The notes under the pieces are model-generated. The model ran no database searches. It saw only the letters and a list, made by a program, of their open reading frames with translations, and was not told the origin of the DNA. The position numbers and the translations under genes were made by a program. DNA of 64,000 bases from Chamaelirium japonicum (lineage: Eukaryota > Streptophyta > Magnoliopsida > Liliales > Melanthiaceae), in contig CANTAL010000139.1 in NCBI GenBank assembly GCA_947650365.1, positions 248,001 to 312,000 on the forward strand, read 5' to 3'. Below are positions 1 to 11,700 of the stretch, one piece after another. How positions within the stretch are numbered: position 1 is the first letter of the stretch; every line of letters begins with the position of its first letter.

Positions 1-96
1 ATCCCAACAGCTTATCCTGATAGGGCGACCAACCCTTATCAGAGCTGCGAACGTATTTAGGTTACATGGGACCAGTCCCTTGAGTCTCCCACTCAA

Positions 97-1493
97 GTGG
101 ATTACCATGTAGCCATGGCTCTCTGTTCTGTAATCAGAACACGTACTAAGGTACGTACCAATATGCAGTCCTATACTATCAACCATACAAAGCTAAACAC
201 TAGGTTTTTACGAGCTATAGACCTCACCAATTCTAACACCGAGGAGGAGGCGTCAGGCTCCGAGGAGGAGGGGCCCGTCCCTCAAGCTCTTCGGGCGGAG
301 CCCGTTGCTCCTGCCCAAGTGGAGAAGCCCGCAGTTCCATCAGCTCTCGCACCAGGGGCGGGACCGAGCGGGCAGGAGCTTCCACCTCCTCCCGCCGGGG
401 TGGAGGTCCAGCAAGGCGGGGTGCCACCCTCTGCTCCTCGGGAAATTTCCTGCGAGGACAGTGGGCGAGAAACCCCCGCCGCGGCTGCGACCTCTACGCC
501 CCCTGTAGCTTCCATATCCGCTCCTCTGCCCTCGTCATCTGGACGGGGCAAGGAGAAGGTGGACTTCCCAGAGGATACGGGGGACTTGATCTACAGGTCC
601 CCCTCCTTCGTGGATATTGGCTCCGACTCCGAGTCCTCCAGCTCGGAGTCGGAGGCCAAGGGGGTCGGGGCGGACCCTCCAAGCCCGTCAGCAGCCGGAG
701 CTCGCCCGAGGGAGGTGCCAGCCTCCACTCTTCCCGGCGTGCCCCCTGCTACTGAAGCTCCGGGGGGTCCCAGCGCGGGCTCCTCTGCGGAGGAGGGGAG
801 GGCGCCCTACTATGTGCGGCAGCTGCTGGGCCGCAACGTCTTCGCCCGAGCCCCCTTCGCTTTAATAAGCGAACGCCTGGCCGAGGTACATCTTGCTCTC
901 TCTGACCCTTCCGCCAAGAATGCTAATTTTCGCTTTTCGCTAACTTTTTCACCTTCCTTATGCAGGCGGAGAAGCAGAGCCAGGCGCTTGCCTCGGAGGT
1001 CGCTGGGGTCGGGAGGGCGCTAGCTGTCTTGTTCGACGATTCCCTTCGGGGGTCCGAGCGCAAGGTGGACGAGCACATCCACGAGCTTCAACGAGCTAAG
1101 GGCTCCGAGGAGCTGAGGGCGGAGTCGGAGGCACTGCTCCGCAGGGTCAAAACCCTGGTGTCAGGCCTTGCCATGGCCGAGGCAGCCAAAGGCCTGTCCG
1201 CTATCGCCCTCCTCAAAGCCAAGGCGGAGCGAGACGAGGCTGTGTCCGCCAGGGAGGTCGCGCAGAGGGAGGCGGCTCAACTTCAAGGCGAGGTCGCTGC
1301 TCTGAAGACAGAGATCGCCGCCCTGAAGGAGACGCACGCCGATGGCCTCCGGGCTCAGCAAGGTCGCCTCCAAGCTCAGCTGGACGATCTCCTCAAGAAA
1401 GGCGCCCTGGCCGCTGTGGAGAAATACAGGACCGAAAGGTCGAAGAAGCGACGCCGAGGGGACGACAGTGGGGCGGAGACTAGCAAGCCTTGA
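97..1493 (+). CDS. Antisense extra ORF of element 1, two exons visible, coiled-coil protein of unknown role (5' end uncertain)
   Basis: I infer two joined exons: about 221-885 and 966-1493, linked by an 80-bp phase-0 intron. Exon 1 encodes a long disordered stretch rich in Pro, Ser, Glu and Gly, with acidic clusters such as EEEASGSEEE near its start. Exon 2 encodes about 176 residues, mostly helical with heptad-like spacing (a coiled coil), ending in a basic patch KKRRR that could be a nuclear localisation signal; the stop is TGA at 1491-1493. The frame is open from 97 but lacks a convincing start: an in-frame TAG lies at 58-60 and the first ~120 bases look non-coding, so earlier exons probably lie before the window. 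It is antisense to gag-pol of the same element and convergent with it. Plant gypsy elements often carry such antisense ORFs, some with a 'putative gypsy type transposon' domain; that N-terminal domain is not visible here. Function unknown. Confidence 0.6.
886..965 (+). other. Predicted spliceosomal intron in the antisense ORF
   Basis: The donor is GAG|GTACAT and the acceptor is TTATGCAG|GCGG. The intron is 80 bp, T-rich before the acceptor, with branch-point-like TGCTAAT and CGCTAAC. The upstream exon ends after a complete GAG codon and the next begins with GCG in the frame of the downstream open frame (phase 0). Splicing therefore joins two frames that otherwise differ, and it skips the in-intron run where the coiled-coil frame has no coding character. 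The call rests on sequence only; no transcript evidence is available. Confidence 0.65.
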
Positions 1494-1865
1494 GCTCGCA
1501 GCCTCGCAACTGCCTTTGTAATTTTTGGTTTAATCATTGAAATGAAATCTTTCTGAGTTCGCATATGTGTTTCTTTCTTTCTCTGTGCCACTTATGAGTC
1601 CGCTCTAGGAGTTCGCAGCGATCTCGAGAGTGATACCCCGGGCAAGGCAGCTAATTCGATTCAACCTTTTTATTTTAAAGTATATGCAAACGAAAAACTC
1701 GGCATGCTCGCAAAAACTCAATAGTCTCTGAGCCCGGAAAACGTTTAAGTGAACCAAAAGACTTCAAAAACTTCCCTACACTCAGAGACTTAAACCATTT
1801 TTATTTTTAAAAGGAAACTAATAAGTGCTAGCTGCCCCCTGCCCGGTTAATTTTCCTCGATGATC
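1494..1865. other. Non-coding 3' region of element 1
   Basis: This is AT-rich sequence between the end of the plus-strand antisense ORF and the 78-bp repeats. No open frame of note is present. Runs such as TTTTTATTTTAAAG and TTTTTATTTTTAAAAGG could serve as 3' ends for either strand, but no clear AATAAA signal is placed well for the antisense ORF. It is the zone where convergent transcripts from gag-pol (minus) and the antisense ORF (plus) would meet. Confidence 0.5.
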
Positions 1866-1929
1866 CTATTCGGCGGGCTCGCCCTTCGAGGGGTATGCCA
1901 ACGCCAGGATGCTTCCGTTCATGGCAGGT

Positions 1930-2290
1930 GAACGCGAAGGATCCTGGTTAGGTTTAGAGTCCACTAGGCAGCGGACTTCCCCGGGAATCTCAAGGTCGCC
2001 CACTGGCTGCCTCTGAGGATCCCGGTCTTGCTTTAAGTCCGCACAATGGCGGACTGCCCCGGGAAGCTCAAGGTCGCCCACTGGCTGCCTCTGAGGATCC
2101 CGGTCTTGCTTTAAGTCCGCACAACGGCGGACTACCCCGGGAAGCTCAAGGTCGCCCACTGGCTACCTCTGAGGATCTCGGTCTTGCTTTAAGTCCGCAC
2201 AACGGCGGACTACCCCGGGAAGCTCAAGGTCGCCCACTGGCTGCCTCTGAGGATCCCGGTCTTGCTTTAAGTCCGCACAACGGCGGACTG
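1930..2290 (-). repeat. 78-bp tandem repeat with a hairpin in each unit (left copy)
   Basis: There are about four and a half units with a spacing of 78 bp, judged from the recurring GCGGACT at 1971, 2049, 2127, 2205 and 2283. The leftmost unit is degenerate. Each unit contains AGTCCGC and GCGGACT separated by 6 bases, a perfect 7-bp inverted repeat. The same array occurs on the plus strand at 61182-61452 in the right element, between the end of pol and the nested element. It is therefore part of the 3' non-coding region of element 1. Open frames read through it are repeat-derived and not genes. Confidence 0.85.
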
Positions 2291-2364
2291 CACATTGTAG
2301 ATCATGCAGGCTCTTTTCTGCGTCGAGCTTCCGAGCTAACTTCTTTGTTGAAACCTTCATCGTT

Positions 2365-2366
2365 TG
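2365..2366. other. Deletion scar in left element 1 (pol lost)
   Basis: On the minus strand the gag reading GCGGGATTTCACC is followed directly by AAACGATGAAGG. In the right copy those two strings lie at 56617 and 61105, so about 4,487 bp (56618-61104 in right-copy coordinates) are missing here. The lost part holds the end of gag, protease, RT, both RNases H and integrase. No obvious homology of more than a base is shared at the breakpoints, which suggests end joining rather than recombination between repeats. Confidence 0.8.
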
Positions 2367-3882
2367 GTGAAATCCCGCTCCCCGGGTCCCGGAGGCAGGC
2401 GCCAGTTCGCCGGCCTTCCAGCGACCACCGGGGGTCTTCCGTGGGCTATACGGCAGGAGCTGCGGGCGGTCCGGGCGAAGGTACCACCTGTGGCACCTCC
2501 CGCCTCTCCACGGCCTTAACGACGAGAGGTCGCAGAGCCGGTGGAGGTCGCTGCTCGACTGCCTCTCCTTTCCGGTCTAACACCACATCCTCGAGCCTGA
2601 TGTGCTGCTGGACAAGGGCGAATAGCTCCACAATCGTGCGGGGATCCTTGATTACCAGGGCGTCATGAAGCTTGCTTCCCTCGGGGAAGGCGTTCCGGAA
2701 TGCGCTCACCGTCGTGAGATCTTGGCCGACAGCGTCCTCCAGAGCGAGGTAGGCGCTTCGGAATCGCGTTGCGAAGCACCGGAGCATTTCGCGAGCTCCC
2801 ATGGCTAAAGTAAACAGAGACTCGATTCTTTTCGGGGGCTATCTATTGCAGCGATACTGCTCCATGAATAGCCTAGAGAGAGTTGGAAAGTCGGGGATCA
2901 TGCCGGGCGGCAACTTGTGGAACCAATTTAACGCCGAGCCCGTCAAGCTGCTCGGGAAAGCTCGGCACAAGACGTGGTCTTGGTCCTGGAAAAACAGAAG
3001 CTTTCTGTAGGCCAAGAGATGGTCAATGGGATCCTGCGACCCGTCGAACAATACAAACTTCGGGGGGGTCCAGTGGTGAGGGAAACCTCCTTGATGCACC
3101 TCGCTTGTGAAAGGCGAGCTACCCCCGTGGGCGGCGAGGTCCTCGAGCAGGTCTATCGTCGCGTTAGGTCGCTGCCAGTGCCCGGGGAAAACTCCCAGAG
3201 GCTGCTGCGCAGGTCCTAGGCGACCGAGCACGCTCCCTCGAGGGAGGTTTGGATCCGCCCAGCGGCGGCCCTCGGGGGCTACCGCTCGGCGGCCTCCTCG
3301 CTGTTCGCCCGCGGATTCCTTCAGCACGTCAGCTGGTCTGCGAGAGGCCGTTGCCTCGCGAGCTTCGGAAAGTATAGCCACCGCAGGCTCTTTCCCTCGT
3401 CGCCGATGACGCGGGTCGCGATCCCGCTCTAGAGATCTTGCCTCCGACTCGTTAGAATCGGCGCTCCGGCTACGGCGGCGAGGGATGGTCGCCCGCGAGG
3501 TCGCCTGGTTGCTAGACCGTTGGGTCACCAGCTTCTGCAGCCTTGTAAGCGGGGTTTTTGGCACCCCGCGCACGGCCGCTCTCTCGACCGGGGGTTCCTG
3601 GCGGGAAACCTGCCGCGCCGGAACGGTCGTGGGCGGATGCGATATTGACGCTGGCGGTCGCACCGGAGGTGCCGTATTCGTCGGCCCGGAGCGTCGGCTG
3701 GCCGCTGGCACCTGACGCAATCGCGTCAGTTCCTCCATCATGGCCTGCTGGGTGGCCAACATCTCCAACAAGAGTTGGCCACTGAGCGGGACCCGGGGCT
3801 GAGGGGTCTCAACAGGAGGCTCGCTGCGCGCAGATCTCGCACGGGTCCTCGGTTGCCTGCGTTCCTTTATCGCCGGAGCCAT
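2366..3882 (-). pseudogene. gag of left element 1, broken and truncated
   Basis: This frame reads as a gypsy gag polyprotein start: a basic, Arg-rich N-terminus (MAPAIKERRQPRTRARS), then a Pro/Arg-rich linker, then the capsid-like part with HHWTPPKFVLFDGSQDP, GSALNWFHKLPPG and SRLFMEQYRCNR. It continues past a stop ending at 2839 into MGAREMLRCFATRF. A second stop lies at 2446-2448 and the frame then meets the deletion scar. Both stops occur where the right copy has CAG, so they fit C-to-T decay. The ATG used upstream in the right copy (55051) is ACG here, so the Met at 3880-3882 is the first possible start. The first ~350 codons are unbroken here, whereas the right copy has two stops and a frameshift in that part. 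Confidence 0.8.
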
Positions 3883-3952
3883 CTTTGGGGTTACGAGAGC
3901 CAACGACGCTCAACCGCGTGGTCGTGGGCGTTCTCGCCGGAACCAGTCGAAG

Positions 3953-3970
3953 ATCCCACAAACGGTGCCA
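3953..3970 (-). promoter_or_regulatory. Primer-binding site of left element 1 (mutated)
   Basis: On the minus strand it reads TGGCACCGTTTGTGGGAT, two bases after the LTR end. The intact form in the other two elements of the window is TGGCGCCGTCTGTGGGAT. The two differences are G-to-A and C-to-T. The site is where a host tRNA 3' end would prime minus-strand DNA synthesis; I cannot assign the tRNA with certainty. Confidence 0.8.
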
Positions 3971-4169
3971 AATGTTCGGGGGATTTTTCGCTGGTCCGAG
4001 CGGGCTGACTGCAAGACAAAGAAAAGAGAACATGAGAACGGCTGGCTCCCTTAGGAGCGCAGACCCTCCGACGCTCAAGTCAGTCACGGTGGCACAACGG
4101 TGACCTGCGGTATACCAAAGTGGTAGGGAAAAGGAATTCGAACCTGTACTATGGAGCCTGGGGGTGAGC

Positions 4170-4177
4170 ATTTATAG
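4170..4177 (-). promoter_or_regulatory. TATA box of left LTR
   Basis: On the minus strand it is CTATAAAT, about 200 bp before the LTR end. The right LTR has the same CTATAAAT at the equivalent place (54806-54813). Transcription would start about 30 bp downstream, near 4140, and proceed leftwards through gag. Confidence 0.6.
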
Positions 4178-4587
4178 CAATCGGCGACCTACCGCGCCCC
4201 GACACATGGAGATTCTTCCAGGGCCTTCTAGACCCCCATGTTCTGACTCGCGTGGGTCTGACAGTACTTGGTACTCGCACCCTGACATTCTGTCATCAAG
4301 CCTGCCAGGCGGTTTGAGTGGGGGAGGGCATCTTTCTTGTCGCGGCCAGCTGGCTGTTCTGGAATGTTCAAGTCTGGGGTCTCGAACTGATTCGAGCGAG
4401 CTTCCGTGGACCACATTTGTCCACGTAGCTTCCGTGGGGTTTCGACACCTGGCATCCTTTCATTCATTGTGGGCGACCTCCAATGGGGAGCTAAGGCGAG
4501 CTCGCCCTCCATTGCTCCGCCTTCTCTTCCACATCTATCAAGAGTCGGACCTCGCGGGAGCAACCTCTTCGATAAACTGGGGAATTC

Positions 4588-5155
4588 TGGTGAGCTTAGG
4601 CGAGCTCCTGGGCGAGCTTAGGCGAGCTCCTGAGCGAGCTTGATCGAGCTCCTGGGCGAGCTTTAGGCGAGCTCCTGGGCGAGCTTAGGCGAGCTCCTGG
4701 GCGAACTTAGGTGAGCTCCTGGGCGAGCTTAGGCGAGCTCCTGGGCGAGTTCCCCACCCCTTGGAATCCTAGGGTCTATGAGATCCACAGGCAAGGGCGA
4801 ACTTGGGCGAGCTCCTGCGCGATCTTGGGCGAGCTCCTGCATGAGCTAGGGGCGTTTGCGATGCCGGTGTCTTCGTTATGCATGACGATCTAACTCCCGC
4901 TACCACTGCAAGCGAGTTCTCGTGCGGGCTTGGCGAGCTCCTGAGCGAGCTTAGGTGAGCTCCTGGGCGAGCTTAGGCGAGCTCCTGGGCGAGCTTAGGC
5001 GAGCTCCTGGGCGAGCTCAGCGAGCTTCTGAGCGAGTTTAGGCGAGCTCCTGGGCGAGCTTAGGCGAGCTCCTGGGCGAGCTTGTCGAGCTCCTGGGCGA
5101 GCTCCTGAGCGAGCTTAGGCGAGCTCCAGCGAGCTTAGGCGAGCTCCTAAGAGTG
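4588..5155. repeat. 22-bp GC-rich minisatellite inside left LTR
   Basis: The unit is about 22 bp, GCGAGCTCCTGG followed by GCGAGCTTAG, each with a GAGCTC palindrome. Clusters lie at about 4588-4770, 4795-4850 and 4925-5155. They are separated by the unique segments around 4771-4795 and 4851-4925, which the right LTR also has. Copy number is clearly higher than in the right LTR. Open frames across it are low complexity and are not genes. Confidence 0.85.
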
Positions 5156-5221
5156 CTCTTGGCCTAGGCCCCTTCAGCCCAATGTGGATCTCGCTCCCTG
5201 TCAAGGTGATTTGGTGAGCAC

Positions 5222-5244
5222 GGGGGGGGGGGGGGGGGGGGGGG
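5222..5244 (+). repeat. Homopolymer run of 23 G
   Basis: Within the left LTR, about 35 bp from its outer end. The right LTR has only C7 at the equivalent position (near 53950) plus a second C-rich run near 54270. The exact length is likely to be unreliable because such runs are hard to sequence. Confidence 0.8.
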
Positions 5245-5324
5245 CGAACTCCAGGGCAGATTTCAGCTACCCCCAACATGATCCATTCTAATTCATTCGC
5301 ACGAATGTATCCATTCTAGTTCAT

Positions 5325-5729
5325 TCGTGCGAAAGAATTAGAATGGATACATTCGTGCGAAAGAATTAGAATAGATCGTATGAATGAATTAGAATGGATC
5401 CTATGAAGGAGTTAGAATTGATCGTACGAATGAAATAGAATGGATTGCACGAATGATTTAGAACGGATCGTACGAATGAATTAGAATGGATCGTGTGAAA
5501 GAATTAGAATGGATTGTATGAATGAATTAGAATGGATCGTACGAATGAATTAGAATGGATCGTACGAAGGAATTAGAATGGATCGTATGAATGTATTAGA
5601 ATGGATCCTATGAATGAATTAGAATGGATCGTGCGAATGAATTAGAATGGATCATATGAATGAATTAGAATGGATCGTGCTAATGAATTAGAATTGATCG
5701 AACGAATGAATTAGCATGGATCGTGCTAA
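5325..5729 (+). repeat. Higher-order satellite cassette, F copy next to left junction
   Basis: A recognisable string of variant monomers: GTGCGAAAGAATTAG, a GGATCCTATGAA monomer, then GGATCGTGCTAATG, GAATTGATCGAACG and TTAGCATGGATCGTGC. The same order recurs in F at about 17028-17400, 42645-42806 and 53755-53915, and in part at 53170-53222. In R it recurs at about 6204-6360, 9391-9580, 10185-10350, 19813-19985, 26087-26260, 38932-38982, 51347-51402 and 52155-52330. This makes about 13 copies on both strands. The shared rare variants show that these are copies by descent and not independent mutations. Confidence 0.7.
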
Positions 5730-8700
5730 TGAATTAGAATGGATCGTGCGAATAAATTAGAATGGATCGAACGAATGAATTAGAATGGATCGTACGAATG
5801 AACTAGAATGGATACATTCATGCGAATGAATTAGAATGGATCGTACGAATGAATTAGAATGGATCGTATGAATGAATTAGAATGGATAAATTCGTGCGAA
5901 TGAATTAGAATGGATCGTACGAATGAATTAGAATGGATTGTGCGAATGAATTAGAATGGATCGTACGAATGAATTAGAATGGATTCGTACGAATGAATTA
6001 GAATGGATACATTCGTGCGTACGAATGAATTAGAATGGATCGTACGAATGAATTAGAATAGATTGTACGAATGAATTAGAATGGATCGTACGAATGAATT
6101 AGAATGGATCATACGAATTAATTAGAATGGATCATACGAATGAATTAGAATGGATCGTACGAATGAATTAGAATGGATTCATTCGTACGATCCATTCTAA
6201 TTCATTAGCACGATCCATGCTAATTCATTCGTTCGATCAATTCTAATTCATTAGCACGATCCATTCTAATTCATTCGTACGATCCATTCTAATTCATTCG
6301 CACGATCCATTCTAATTCATTCATAGGATCCATTCTAATTCATTCATACGATCTATTCTAATTCTTTCGCACGAATGTATCCATTCTAATTCATTCGCAC
6401 TAATGTATCCATTCAAATTCATTCGTACGAATCCATTCTAATTCATTCATACAATCTATTCTATTTCATTCGTACGATCCATTCTAGTTCATTCGTACGA
6501 TCCATTCTAATTCATTCGTACGATCCATTCTAATTCATTCGTATGATCCATTCTAATTAATTCGTATGATCCATTCTAATTCATTCGTACGATCCATTCT
6601 AATTCATTCATACAATCCATTCTAATTCATTTGCACGAATGTATCCAATCTAATTAATTCGTACGATCCATTCTAATTCATTCGTATGATCCATTCTTAT
6701 TCATTCGCACGATCCAGTCTAATAGATTCGCACGATCCATTCTAATTCATTCGCACGAATGTATCCATTCTAATTCATTCATACGATCCATTCTAATTCA
6801 TTCGTACGATCCATTCTAATTCATTCGTACGATCCATTCTAATTCATTCGTACGATCAGTTCTAATTCATTCACAAAATCTATTCTAATTCATTTATACG
6901 ATCCATTCTAATTCATTCGCACGATCCATTCTAATTCATTCGTACGATCCATTCTAATTCTTTCACACGATCCATTCTAATTCATTCGCACGATCCATTC
7001 TAATTCATTCGCACAATCCATTCTAATTCATTCGTACGATCCATTCTAATTCATTCATACGATCCATTCTAATTCATTCGTACGATCCATTCTAATTCAT
7101 TCGCACAAATGTATCCAATCTAATTCATTCATACGATCCATTCTTACTCATTCGTATGATCCATTCTATTTCAATCGTATGATCTATTCTAATTCGTTCG
7201 TACGATCCATTCTAATTCATTCGTACGATCCATTCTAATTCCTTCGTACGATCCATTCTAATTCATTCGTACGATCCATTCTAATTCATTTATACAATCC
7301 ATTCTAATTCTTTCACACGATCCATTTTAATTCATTCGTACGATCCATTCTAATTCATTCGTGCAATCCATTCTATTTCATTCGTACGATCCATTCTTAC
7401 TAATTCGTACGATCCATTCTAATTCATTCACACGAATGTATCCATTCCTAGGAATGAATTAGAATGGATCGTACGAATGAATTAGAATGGATCGTACGAA
7501 GGAATTAGAATGGATCGTACGAATGAATTAGAATGGATCGTACGAATGAATTAGAATAGATCGTACGATTGAATTAGAATGGATCATACGAAGGAATTAG
7601 AATGGATCGTACGAATGAATTAGACTGGATCGTACGAATGAATTTGAATGGATACATTTGTGCGAATGAATCTAAATAGATTGTATGAATGAATTACAAT
7701 GGATCGTACGAATGAATTAGAATGGATCGTACGATTGAATTAGAATAGGTCATACGAATGAATTAGAATGAATCGTAAGAATGAATTAGAATGGTTACAT
7801 TCGTGCGAATGAATTAGAATAGATCGTACGAATGAATTACAATGGATCGTACGAATAAATTAGAATGGATCGTGGGAATGAATTAGAATGGATCGTACGA
7901 ATGAATTAGAATGGATCCACCGAATGAGTTAGAATGGATCATACGAATGAATTAGAATGGATTGTACGAATGAATTAGAATGGATTGTGCGAATGAACTA
8001 GAATGGATCGTATGAATGAATAAGAATGGATCGTACGAATGAATTTGAATGGATCGTGCGAATGAATTAGCATGAATCGTACGAATGTATTAGAATGGAT
8101 CATACGAATGAATTAGAATGAATCGTATGATCCATTCTAATTCAATCGTCCGATCCATTCTAATTCATTCGCATGAATGTATCCATTCTAATTCATTCGT
8201 ACAATCCATTCTATTTCATTCGTACGATCCATTCTTACTCATTCGTATGATCCATTCTAATTCATTCGTATGATCCATTCTAATTCATTCGTACGATCCA
8301 TTCTAATTCATTTGTACGATCCATTCTAATTCATTCGCACGATCCATTCTAATTCATTCATACGATCCATTCTAATTCATTCATACGATCCATTCAAATT
8401 CATTCCTACAATCCATTCTAATTCATTCGCCCGATCCATTCTAATTCATTCATACGATCCATTCTATTCGAATGGATCATGCGATTCATTCGAATTCATT
8501 CGCACGATCCATTCTAATTCATTCATACGATCCATTCTAATTCATTCATACAATGCATTCTAATTCTTTCACACGATCCATTCTAATTCATTCGTACGAT
8601 CCATTCTAATTCATTCGTACAATCCATTCTATTTCATTTGTACGATCCATTCTTACTCATTCGTATGATACATTCTAATTCATTCGTACGATCCATTCTA

Positions 8701-11700
8701 ATTCATTTGTACGATCCATTCTAATTCATTCGTACAATCAATTCTATTTCATTCGTACGATCCATTCTTACTCATTCGTATGATCCATTCTAATTCATTC
8801 GAACGAATGTATCCATTCTAATTCATTCATACAATCCATTCTAATTCATTCAGTACGATCCATTCTAATTCATTCGTACGATCGTACGAATGAATTAGAA
8901 TGGATCGTACGAATGAATTAGAATAGATTGTGCGAATGAATTAGAATGGATCGTATGAATGAATTAGAATGGATCATACGAACGAATTAGAATGGATCAT
9001 ACGAATGAGTAAGAATGGATCGTACGGATGAATTAGAATGGATCGTACGAATGAATTAGAATGGATCGTACGAATAAATTAGAATGGATACATTCGTCCG
9101 AATGAATTAGAATGGATCATACGAATAAGTAAGAATGGATCGTACGAATGAAATAGAATAGATTGTACGAATGAATTAGAATGGATCCTACGAATGAATT
9201 AGAATGGATCGTGTGAAAGAATTAGAATGGATTGTATGAATGAATTAGAATGGATCGTATGAATGAATTAGAATGGATCGTGCGAATGAATTCGAATGGA
9301 TCGTACGAATTCATTCTAATTCATTCATACCATCCATTCTAATTCTTTCACGCGATCCATTCTAATTCATTCGTACGTTCCATTCTAATTCATTAGCACG
9401 ATCCATGCTAATTCATTCGTTCGATCAATTCTAATTCATTAGCACGATCCATTCTAATTCATTCGTACGATCCATTCTAATTCATTCGCATGATCCATTC
9501 TAATTCATTCGCACGATCCATTCTAATTCATTCATAGGATCCATTCTAATTCATTCATACGATCTATTCTAATTCTTTCGCACGAATGTATCCATTCTAA
9601 TTCATTCGCACGAATGTATCCATTCTAATTCATTCGTACGATCCATTCTAATTCATTCGCACGATCCATTCTAAATCATTCGTACGATCAATTCTAATTC
9701 ATTTGCACGAATGTATCCATTCTAATTCTTTCGTACGATCCATTCTAATTCATTCATAGGATCCATTCTAATTCATTCATACAATCCATTCTAATTCATT
9801 CGCACGAATGTATCCATTCTAATTCATTCGTACGATCAGTTCTAATTCATTCACAAAATCTATTCTTATTCATTCATACGATCCATTCTAATTCATTCAC
9901 ACGAATGTATCCATTCTAATTCATTCATACGATCTATTCTAATTCATTCATACGATCCAGTCTAATTCACTCATACGATCCATTCTAATACATTCATACG
10001 ATCCATTCTAATTCATTGTCACGAATATATCCATTCTAGTTCATTCGTACGATCCATTCTAATTCCTTCGTATGATCCATTCTAATTCATTCGTACGATC
10101 TATTATATTTCATTCGTACGATCCATTCTTACTCATTCGTACGATCCATTCTAATTCATTCGTCCGATCCATTCTAATTCATTCGTACAATCCATGCTAA
10201 TTCATTCGTTTGATCAATTCTAATTCATTAGCACGATCCATTCTAATTCATTCGTACGATCCATTCTAATTCATTCGCACGATCCATTCAAATTCATTCA
10301 TAGGATCCATTCTAATTCATTCTTACGATCTATTCTAATTCTTTCGCACGAATGCATCCATTCTAATTTATTCGCACGAATGTATCCATTCTAATTCATT
10401 CGTACGATCCATTCTAATTCATTCGCACGATCCATTCTAATTCATTCGTACGATCAATTCTAATTCCTTAGCACGATCCATTCTAATTCATTCGTACGAT
10501 CCATTCAAATTCATTCGCACGATCCATTCTAATTCATTCGCACGATCAATTCTAATTCATTCGTACAATCCATTCTATTTTATTCGTACGGATCGTACGA
10601 ATGAATTAGAATGGATCGTACGAATGAACTAGAATGGATACATTCGTGCAAATGAATTAGAATGGATCGTACGAATGAATTAGAATGGATCGTACGAATG
10701 AATTAGAATGGATCTTACGAATGAATTAGAATGGATCGTACGAATGAATTAGAATGTATCGTACGAATGAATTAGATTGGATACATTCGTGCGAATGAAT
10801 TAGAATGGATCGGACGAAGGAATTAGAATGGATCGTACGAATGAATTACAATGGATCAAATGAATGAATTAGAATGGATCGTACGAGTGAATTAGAATGG
10901 ATACATTCGTGCGAATGAATTAGAATGGATCGTGCACGAATGTATCCATTCTAATTCATTCGTACGATCCATTCTGCACAAAGGTATCCATTCTAATCCA
11001 TTCGTAGGATCCATTCTAATCCATTCCTACGATCCATTCTAATTCATTCGCTCGAATGTATCCATTCTAATCCATTCGTACGATCCATTCTAATCCATTC
11101 GTATGATCCATTCTAATTCATTCGCATGAATGTAAACATTCTAATTCATTCTTTTGATCCATTCTAATTCATTCGCACGAATGTATCCATTCTAATTCAT
11201 TCGTACGATCCATTCTAATTCATTCGTACGATCCATTCTAATTCATTCATAAGATCCATTCTAATTCATTCGTTTGATCCATTCTAATTCATTCGTACGA
11301 TCCATTCTAATTCATTCGTACGATCCATTCTAATTCATTCGCACGAATGTATCCATTCTAATTCATTCGTACAATCCATTCTATTTCATTCGTACGATCC
11401 ATTCTTATTCATTCGTATGGTCCATTCTAATTCATTCGTACGATCCATTCTAATTCATTCGTATGATCCATTCTAATTCATTCGCACGATCCATTCTAAT
11501 TCATTCATACGATCCATTCTAATTCATTCATACGATCCATTCTAATTCATTCCTACAATCCATTCTAATTCATTCGCCCGATCCATTCTAATTCATTCAT
11601 ACGATCCATTCTATTCGAATGAATCATGCGATCCATTCGAATTCATTCGCACGATCCATTCTAATTCATTCATACGATCCATTCTAATTCATTCACACCA

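Larger units (their letters stand above)
1..5278 (-). mobile_element. Left copy of element 1: Ty3/gypsy (Tat-like) LTR retrotransposon, internally deleted, 3' end outside window
   Basis: Read on the minus strand the order is 5' LTR (5278 to 3973), primer-binding site, gag, deletion scar, 78-bp tandem repeats, a 3' non-coding stretch, and an antisense extra ORF that runs to the window edge. The gag and repeats match the right copy at 53916-61452 throughout, so the two are one family. All of protease, RT, RNase H and integrase is missing, so the copy is non-autonomous and dead. The 3' LTR, polypurine tract and right-hand target duplication are not in the window. An antisense ORF between pol and the 3' LTR is a known trait of several plant Tat-lineage families, which supports the lineage call; this copy itself has no pol to confirm it. 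Confidence 0.85.
3973..5278 (-). repeat. 5' LTR of left element 1 (1306 bp)
   Basis: On the minus strand the LTR begins TGTTGGGGGTAGC at 5278 and ends CCCCCGAACA at 3973. The termini are TG...CA with a longer imperfect inverted repeat (TGTTGGGG / CCCCGAACA). It holds the same blocks as the right LTR: a GC-rich minisatellite region, a segment with GGGCGTTTGCG, a TATA box, and a conserved U5 part with CTCCTAAGGGAGCCAGCCG. It is 213 bp longer than the right LTR because of minisatellite expansion and a long G run, although the right LTR has its own internal duplication. Outside its start is satellite: GGATCA|TGTT. Confidence 0.85.

Noticed and set aside
2801..3785. Plus-strand frames opposite the left gag
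   Set aside because: They are shadows of the minus-strand gag, which has clear domain motifs and matches the right copy.
4164..4893. Frames of 60-159 codons at the left LTR
   Set aside because: Same reason: LTR and minisatellite sequence, read against or along the element with no domain.
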